DNA of 64,000 nt from Candidatus Kapaibacterium sp. (lineage in GTDB: Bacteria > Bacteroidota > Ignavibacteria > Kapaibacteriales > UBA4661): NCBI GenBank assembly GCA_025455065.1, contig JALONG010000028.1, positions 1 through 64,000 on the forward strand. The letters are read 5' to 3'. Of this stretch, positions 59,575 to 64,000 are shown one piece after another. A program made the position numbers and the translations under genes. Under the pieces are notes generated by a model. The model searched no databases. It saw nothing but the letters and a program-made list of their open reading frames with translations, and was not told where the DNA came from. The first letter of the stretch is position 1; each line of letters starts with the position of its first letter.

Positions 59575-60897
59575 TTATAGTAATTCCTGATGCAAACGTT
59601 CTGCGATGATAGATTCTAAGCGCTCTCGGAGCGGTTCGAGTTCGATTTTTTCGGTAATCTCTCCTGCGAAAGCGTAGAGCAGAAGCGCCCTTGCCTGCTC
59701 TTTGTCCAAACCGCGTGCGCGAAGGTAAAAAAGTGATTCGTCATCAAGCTGCCCTGACGTACAGCCGTGACTACACTTCACATCATCGGCAAAAATTTCC
59801 AACTGCGGTTTGGTGTTTACCGTCGCATTCGGTGAAAGCAAGATATTACGATTCGACTGATACGCCAAGGTTTTTTGCGCATCGGGACGCACCATAATTT
59901 TCCCGTTGAATACGCCAGTTGCTTTGTCGTCCATAATGCCTTTGTACAGTTCATTGCTGGTGCAATGCGCTACGGCGTGGTCTGCAAGCGTGTGATTATC
60001 CACGAGTGTTTTGCCGTTCACCAAATACAAACCATAAAAGTGCGTATCGGCGGCTTTTCCGGCAAGAACAGCGTTCAGATTATTCCGCACAACACCGCCC
60101 GAAAGCGTTACCACAACAGTATTCAAAACACTTGTGGCTTCCTGATGCGCGTGAATTGCGCCAACAAAGTGGGATTGCTCCACGTCGTTCTGCACTTTGT
60201 AATGGCTCAGTTTTGCGTTGTCGGCAAGCACAAGTTCGCTCACAAGATTTGTCAAGCCGACATTAGCACCGGAAACAAGTGTGTGTACGCTTTCCACGAT
60301 AGTCGCTTCGGCATTCGCCCCAACAATAACGAGGTTTCGTGCAGGTGCGAAGGTGCTTTGTTTGCGCGAATCGTTCACATACAAAAGGTGGAACGGCTCT
60401 TCGATAACTGCGCCTTTCGCAACCTCAATGTACGCGCCGTTCAGCGCGAATGCGGTGTTCAGCGCGAGCATTGCGTCGTTTTGCCATGCGGCATACTGCG
60501 CAAAGTGTTTTTCGACCGTTGCCGTTTTTTTCTTGAACGCCTCCGAAAGAGGCATCACTTCTACACCTTTATCGGAAATAATCGTCGAAAGGTCGGCGGA
60601 ATATGTACCATTGACAAAAACCAGTACATTTGCTTCCACATCCGGCATCAGGAAGGGTTCAATGTCTGTTTTTGTAAGATTTGGTGCGGTTTGCAACCCA
60701 AGTACATAATCTTGCTTCACAACGGACATGAGATTGGTATATTTCCACTCTTCATGGCGAATCGTCGGGAAACCAAGTTCTGCAAAGCGCTTCAGTGCTT
60801 GCTTGCGGATAACATGAATGGGTGTTTGTGCTTGTCCGTTGAGTGCTGTCTCAACTGTCTGAAAGCCTGAGATAAGTTTTTCTTGTAAATCTTGCAT
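59575..60897 (-). CDS. sufD: Fe-S cluster assembly scaffold SufD
   Basis: 440 residues from ATG 60897. RFAELGFPTIRHEEWKYTNL, the beta-helix core (ATGVFNGKIMVRPDAQKTLAYQSNRNILLSPNATVNTKPQLEIFADDVKCSHGCTSGQLDDESLFYLRARG) and the C-terminal helices fit SufD. It combines with SufB and SufC to build iron-sulfur clusters. The conserved DDVKCSHG segment is intact. Its partner gene sufB is not in this window. A terminator lies 28 bp downstream. Confidence 0.93.
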   Translation of the reverse strand: MQDLQEKLISGFQTVETALNGQAQTPIHVIRKQALKRFAELGFPTIRHEEWKYTNLMSVVKQDYVLGLQTAPNLTKTDIEPFLMPDVEANVLVFVNGTYSADLSTIISDKGVEVMPLSEAFKKKTATVEKHFAQYAAWQNDAMLALNTAFALNGAYIEVAKGAVIEEPFHLLYVNDSRKQSTFAPARNLVIVGANAEATIVESVHTLVSGANVGLTNLVSELVLADNAKLSHYKVQNDVEQSHFVGAIHAHQEATSVLNTVVVTLSGGVVRNNLNAVLAGKAADTHFYGLYLVNGKTLVDNHTLADHAVAHCTSNELYKGIMDDKATGVFNGKIMVRPDAQKTLAYQSNRNILLSPNATVNTKPQLEIFADDVKCSHGCTSGQLDDESLFYLRARGLDKEQARALLLYAFAGEITEKIELEPLRERLESIIAERLHQELL

Positions 60898-60970
60898 GAT
60901 AAAAGTAAATAATCCTGTAAGTGTTTTATCGTAGTTGTTTATGATGATTAGACAATAAATTGGCAAGCAT

Positions 60971-61816
60971 TTACTCGCTCAAATGCAATTCCACACCAAC
61001 GGTGAAGCGTTCAGTTCGCCAAGAAAATTGTGGTATAAGCGGTGTAAGCGGATGATAATAGCGTGCATAAAAATACACCAAATCATTAACGTGAGCGCCC
61101 ACGCCACCGAGTAGCATGATTGGGATACTGACATTTTCGAGAGGAACAGGTTGGGTCTTTGGGCAGTTACCACTAGTTACTGTGTTGTATAAACTACCCT
61201 CCGCTTCAACAGTACCACCATTACGAATATCATATTGTTGTCTCAAATAGAAACGACTGTCAAACATCGCTGAACTTTCCGCGCCTAGCTCTAAGTATAT
61301 TTTGGATATAATACGATGACGATATGAAGCACTCAGTGTTAGGTGCATTAACGTCATTGAAATATCGTGTTCTACTCTTATGCTGCGGGCATTAGTTTCT
61401 ACACTGCGATTTGGTAGCTGGTTCTGCAAATACCAGGGTAGTTGCTCCATTGTTGCTGATTGCGATTCACGGAAACTTGCAAAATCTGTATTCCAACCGA
61501 CACGAACAATAACATTGTTCTCTGCACTTGGCATGAAATTCCACAGAAACCCCTGATGAATACTCAGACCAGTAGCTTGCATTGAACCAACAGTAATAAA
61601 ATTCCATCGGTTAAAATTCGCATTGTGAGCGTGGTGACTAACTGAACCCAACTCAAAAAAATACCCACCCATGCTGCGCGGGTATGTTATACCCTGTGAG
61701 GTTGAAGATAAAGGTGTTACCGTGTCTTGCGCATTCAAGATATTCAATGATACGAAAACAACACAGCACAGTGGGAACAAATACTGCGTCCATTGAGGCA
61801 AGGAAGAAGTTTTCAT
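60971..61816 (-). CDS. Secreted beta-barrel-like protein interrupting the suf operon
   Basis: 281 residues. A signal peptide (MKTSSLPQWTQYLFPLCCVVFVSLNILNAQ) is followed by alternating strands with Gly/aromatic pattern (GGYFFELGSVSHHAHN, IIVRVGW-like NVIVRVGWNTDFASF, MHLTLSASYRHRIISKIYLELGAES) and a terminal RTERFTVGVELHLSE, resembling PorT-like outer-membrane barrels. No function is known. It lies between sufC and sufD on the same strand, an unexpected place for an envelope protein. Confidence 0.62.
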   Translation of the reverse strand: MKTSSLPQWTQYLFPLCCVVFVSLNILNAQDTVTPLSSTSQGITYPRSMGGYFFELGSVSHHAHNANFNRWNFITVGSMQATGLSIHQGFLWNFMPSAENNVIVRVGWNTDFASFRESQSATMEQLPWYLQNQLPNRSVETNARSIRVEHDISMTLMHLTLSASYRHRIISKIYLELGAESSAMFDSRFYLRQQYDIRNGGTVEAEGSLYNTVTSGNCPKTQPVPLENVSIPIMLLGGVGAHVNDLVYFYARYYHPLTPLIPQFSWRTERFTVGVELHLSE

Positions 61817-61904
61817 AGAACACCTTTATCCATTAACGTTAAAAAATTGAGTTGTTATTGACAACACATCGTCATCTTGCACAAAGTTTTCTTCTGGGCA
61901 AGTA

Positions 61905-62669
61905 TTACACACCAGCTTCTTCCAGCGCCAATTCCTTCACCCAATCATACCCTTTTGCCTCAAGTTCCAATGCCAATTCTTTCCCACCGGACTTGACAAT
62001 ACGCCCTTTGTAGAGAACGTGAACGAAATCGGGAACGATATAATCCAGCAAACGCTGATAGTGTGTGATGACGATAGTAGAGGTCTCTTTGGAGCGGAGT
62101 TTATTGACACCATTTGCCACGATTTTCAGCGCGTCAATATCCAAGCCCGAATCGGTTTCATCCAAAATAGACAGTTTCGGCTCCAGCATTGCCATTTGGA
62201 AAATTTCATTGCGCTTTTTCTCGCCGCCGGAAAAACCCTCATTCACGGAACGGCTTACCATTGCTTGGTCCATTTCCACAAGCGCCATTTTTTCGCGCAT
62301 CATGTTCAAAAATGCTTTCGGCTCCATCGGGTCTAAACCGCGATGTTTGCGCACTTCGTTCACGGCAGCTTTAAGGAAATTGGTATTGCTTACGCCCGGC
62401 ACTTCGACGGGATACTGAAAGGCAAGAAAAACACCTTCGCGGGCGCGTTCTTCGGGAGACATTTCGAGAAGGTCATGCCCGTCGAAATTGACCGAACCGC
62501 CCGTAATTTCATAATCTTCACGCCCTGCCAGCACCGATGCCAGCGTACTTTTACCGGAGCCGTTCGGGCCCATAATCGCGTGAATTTCGCCTTTGCCAAT
62601 GGTGAGGTTGATACCTTTCAAAATCTCTTTGCCTTCGACAGAGGCTTGCAAATTGGTGATGGTCAGCAT
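61905..62669 (-). CDS. sufC: Fe-S cluster assembly ATPase SufC
   Basis: 254 residues. Walker A ([14 protein letters not shown]), the ABC signature ([10 protein letters not shown]), Walker B ([16 protein letters not shown]) and the H-loop ([10 protein letters not shown]) are all present, with [16 protein letters not shown] typical of SufC. It supplies ATP hydrolysis to the SufBCD scaffold in the cytosol. It is separated from sufD by a secreted-protein gene, and no sufB is adjacent on either side. Confidence 0.96.
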   Translation of the reverse strand: MLTITNLQASVEGKEILKGINLTIGKGEIHAIMGPNGSGKSTLASVLAGREDYEITGGSVNFDGHDLLEMSPEERAREGVFLAFQYPVEVPGVSNTNFLKAAVNEVRKHRGLDPMEPKAFLNMMREKMALVEMDQAMVSRSVNEGFSGGEKKRNEIFQMAMLEPKLSILDETDSGLDIDALKIVANGVNKLRSKETSTIVITHYQRLLDYIVPDFVHVLYKGRIVKSGGKELALELEAKGYDWVKELALEEAGV

Positions 62670-62726
62670 TAGTTAATCTATCCTAAAAATGGTGAAAGTG
62701 TATTGTTTCTTGTATTGTGTAGCTCG

Positions 62727-64000
62727 TTATCGTCTCGGGCGCTCCAAATCAAGGGAGACGTTGTTGTTATTGCGGCGCATGGAAGTATAGCGCGGAGTAT
62801 GCTGGGCGATTGCCAAGCGGTCATTCAAACCGTTCACTGCTGTACGCATTTCCGGTGTAAGCGGTTCACCGCTCTTGGAAATAAGCGAGCGCAGTGACAA
62901 TGCCAAACTGTGTAAATCGTTTACGGAAATTGCAATTTGGTCCACACCGTGCGAGGATTGGTCAATGATTTCGGAGATAACCGTAACGCTGCGGGCAATT
63001 TCACCACTTGCTTTCGACTGTTCTTCACTTGCCACAGCAAGGCGTGTGAGAGCATCCGAAACATTTTGTACGCGCCCCAAAACTTGGTCAAGCGCTGCGG
63101 CGGCTTCCTGAGCGAGTTCGCGTCCATTCTCGGCTTCGGCTCTGCCTTCGTTCATGACTTCCATCACTTCGCTGGTTTTGGTCTGCATTTGCTGAATCAT
63201 TCCGGCAATTTCTTTCGTTGCTTTGCGTGTACGCTCGGCAAGTTTGCGCACTTCGTCGGCAACAACCGCAAAGCCGCGTCCTTGGTCGCCTGCACGGGCA
63301 GCTTCGATAGCGGCGTTGAGTGCCAGAAGATTGGTTTGGTCGGCAATCTCACCGATAACTTGTATAATCTGCTCAATTTCTTCGCTGCTGCGCACAAGCG
63401 AAATCATCGTATCGGAAGAGCGAATAACAGAATCTGAAATCGTCGTCATGCCGTGAATTGCTTGCTGCATGATGTGTCCACCACGGCGTACTTCCTCGCT
63501 GGTACGCTCTGCTTCGCTTGCGGCAAGTGCTGTTTGGCGCGTGTTTTCTTCAATCGTAGCGGTCATTTCTTCCATCGAAGAGGCGATGTCGGAAACTTGC
63601 GTTGATTGCATTCGCATTCCGCTTGAAAGTTGCTGTACGCTGCTGGAAATCATCGTGCTGGAAGTAGCAGTAGCATCAACGGCATGACCAATTTTACCCG
63701 AAAGCCAGAAACCAAGAACAATAATTGTAACAAACCCAACGGCAATAACAACATATTGCATAAGGCGGTTTTCTGCCAGCAGCGATAAGTTTTCTTCGTT
63801 GGTTTGCTTGGCAACACGCTGTTTCTGCTCCATCAACTTTTCAATATTGTTCTTCACGGTCTCAGCAGCCGGAATACACTCGGTCAAAATGGCGCGAACA
63901 GCACCTTCGTAATCCGCAGTTTGTGTCAGATTCTGCACTTTAACACCAACCGCCTTAAAGGTCTGCATAGATTTGTTGTACTCGGCAAAAAGTCTCTTAC
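62727..64000 (-). CDS. Methyl-accepting chemotaxis protein, partial (5' end beyond window)
   Basis: The frame is open to the last base, so the N-terminus lies outside. The visible 424 or so residues hold the end of a ligand-binding helical domain ([33 protein letters not shown]), one membrane segment ([20 protein letters not shown]) and a long cytoplasmic coiled coil. The highly conserved hairpin tip reads [44 protein letters not shown]. No CheR-tethering pentapeptide is seen at the C-terminus. It signals to CheA/CheW; no other chemotaxis genes are visible here. Confidence 0.93.
   Translation of the reverse strand, partial: KRLFAEYNKSMQTFKAVGVKVQNLTQTADYEGAVRAILTECIPAAETVKNNIEKLMEQKQRVAKQTNEENLSLLAENRLMQYVVIAVGFVTIIVLGFWLSGKIGHAVDATATSSTMISSSVQQLSSGMRMQSTQVSDIASSMEEMTATIEENTRQTALAASEAERTSEEVRRGGHIMQQAIHGMTTISDSVIRSSDTMISLVRSSEEIEQIIQVIGEIADQTNLLALNAAIEAARAGDQGRGFAVVADEVRKLAERTRKATKEIAGMIQQMQTKTSEVMEVMNEGRAEAENGRELAQEAAAALDQVLGRVQNVSDALTRLAVASEEQSKASGEIARSVTVISEIIDQSSHGVDQIAISVNDLHSLALSLRSLISKSGEPLTPEMRTAVNGLNDRLAIAQHTPRYTSMRRNNNNVSLDLERPRR

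Overview
The window looks like a chromosomal segment of a bacterium from the FCB group (Bacteroidota/Chlorobiota/Kapabacteria side). The evidence is a SusC/SusD outer-membrane uptake pair, PD40 and Kelch envelope proteins, a type IX-like C-terminal tail, GTP-type PEP carboxykinase, and many short outer-membrane beta-barrel proteins. A finer placement is not possible from sequence reading alone. Several families best known from cyanobacteria also occur (CpeT-like, CcbP-like, DUF3598-like, cyanophycinase), together with heptanucleotide spacer repeats of a kind described in filamentous cyanobacteria.

Layout. 0.2-7.3 kb: a Kelch surface protein, three methyltransferase-like genes, two tandem HEPN modules each with a small partner gene, a HicBA toxin-antitoxin pair whose hicA looks frameshifted, and a lone NuoI-type ferredoxin. 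7.5-13.6 kb: housekeeping genes (pckG, a CPA1 antiporter, a PD40 lipoprotein, a zinc-free MDR reductase). 13.8-22.7 kb: secreted DUF1838 and LolA-like proteins, the SusD/SusC pair, a CpeT-like protein and an exported amine oxidase. 22.8-54.2 kb: a large accessory catabolic island. Its left arm reads mostly leftward: an HpaI-type aldolase, two isopropylmalate-isomerase-type pairs, a class III CoA-transferase, SnoaL-like, methyltransferase, nitrilase-like, MFS, FAD-dehydrogenase, VOC and HMG-CoA lyase genes, with a VapBC module on the opposite strand. In the middle are an AraC regulator, a large unknown protein and an ACS-type MFS transporter. The right arm reads rightward: a dihydropyrimidinase-like amidohydrolase, a secreted VOC protein, HapK-like, SDR, HyuA, HyuB and an aldehyde dehydrogenase. 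54.2-64 kb: truA, a secreted cyanophycinase, a second intact HicBA pair, sufS, sufD and sufC with secreted proteins between them, and a chemotaxis receptor cut by the window end.

The island suggests import of an organic acid or ring compound (two MFS carriers), ring opening or N-C hydrolysis (amidohydrolase, HyuAB, nitrilase-like), CoA activation, hydration/dehydration by two LeuCD-type enzymes and carbon-carbon cleavage by HMG-CoA-lyase and HpaI-type aldolases. The substrate is unknown and this pathway is inference. The first LeuD-like subunit lacks the usual active-site motifs, and the nitrilase-like protein lacks the usual Cys and Lys of its triad, so the chemistry may be non-standard.

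The spacers are unusually rich in repeats: heptamer tandem arrays that sometimes supply start and stop codons, palindromic REP-like units, a 100-bp element that supplies the C-terminal codons of two convergent genes, and an AT-rich core present twice in opposite orientations. No tRNA, rRNA, CRISPR array or transposase gene was found.
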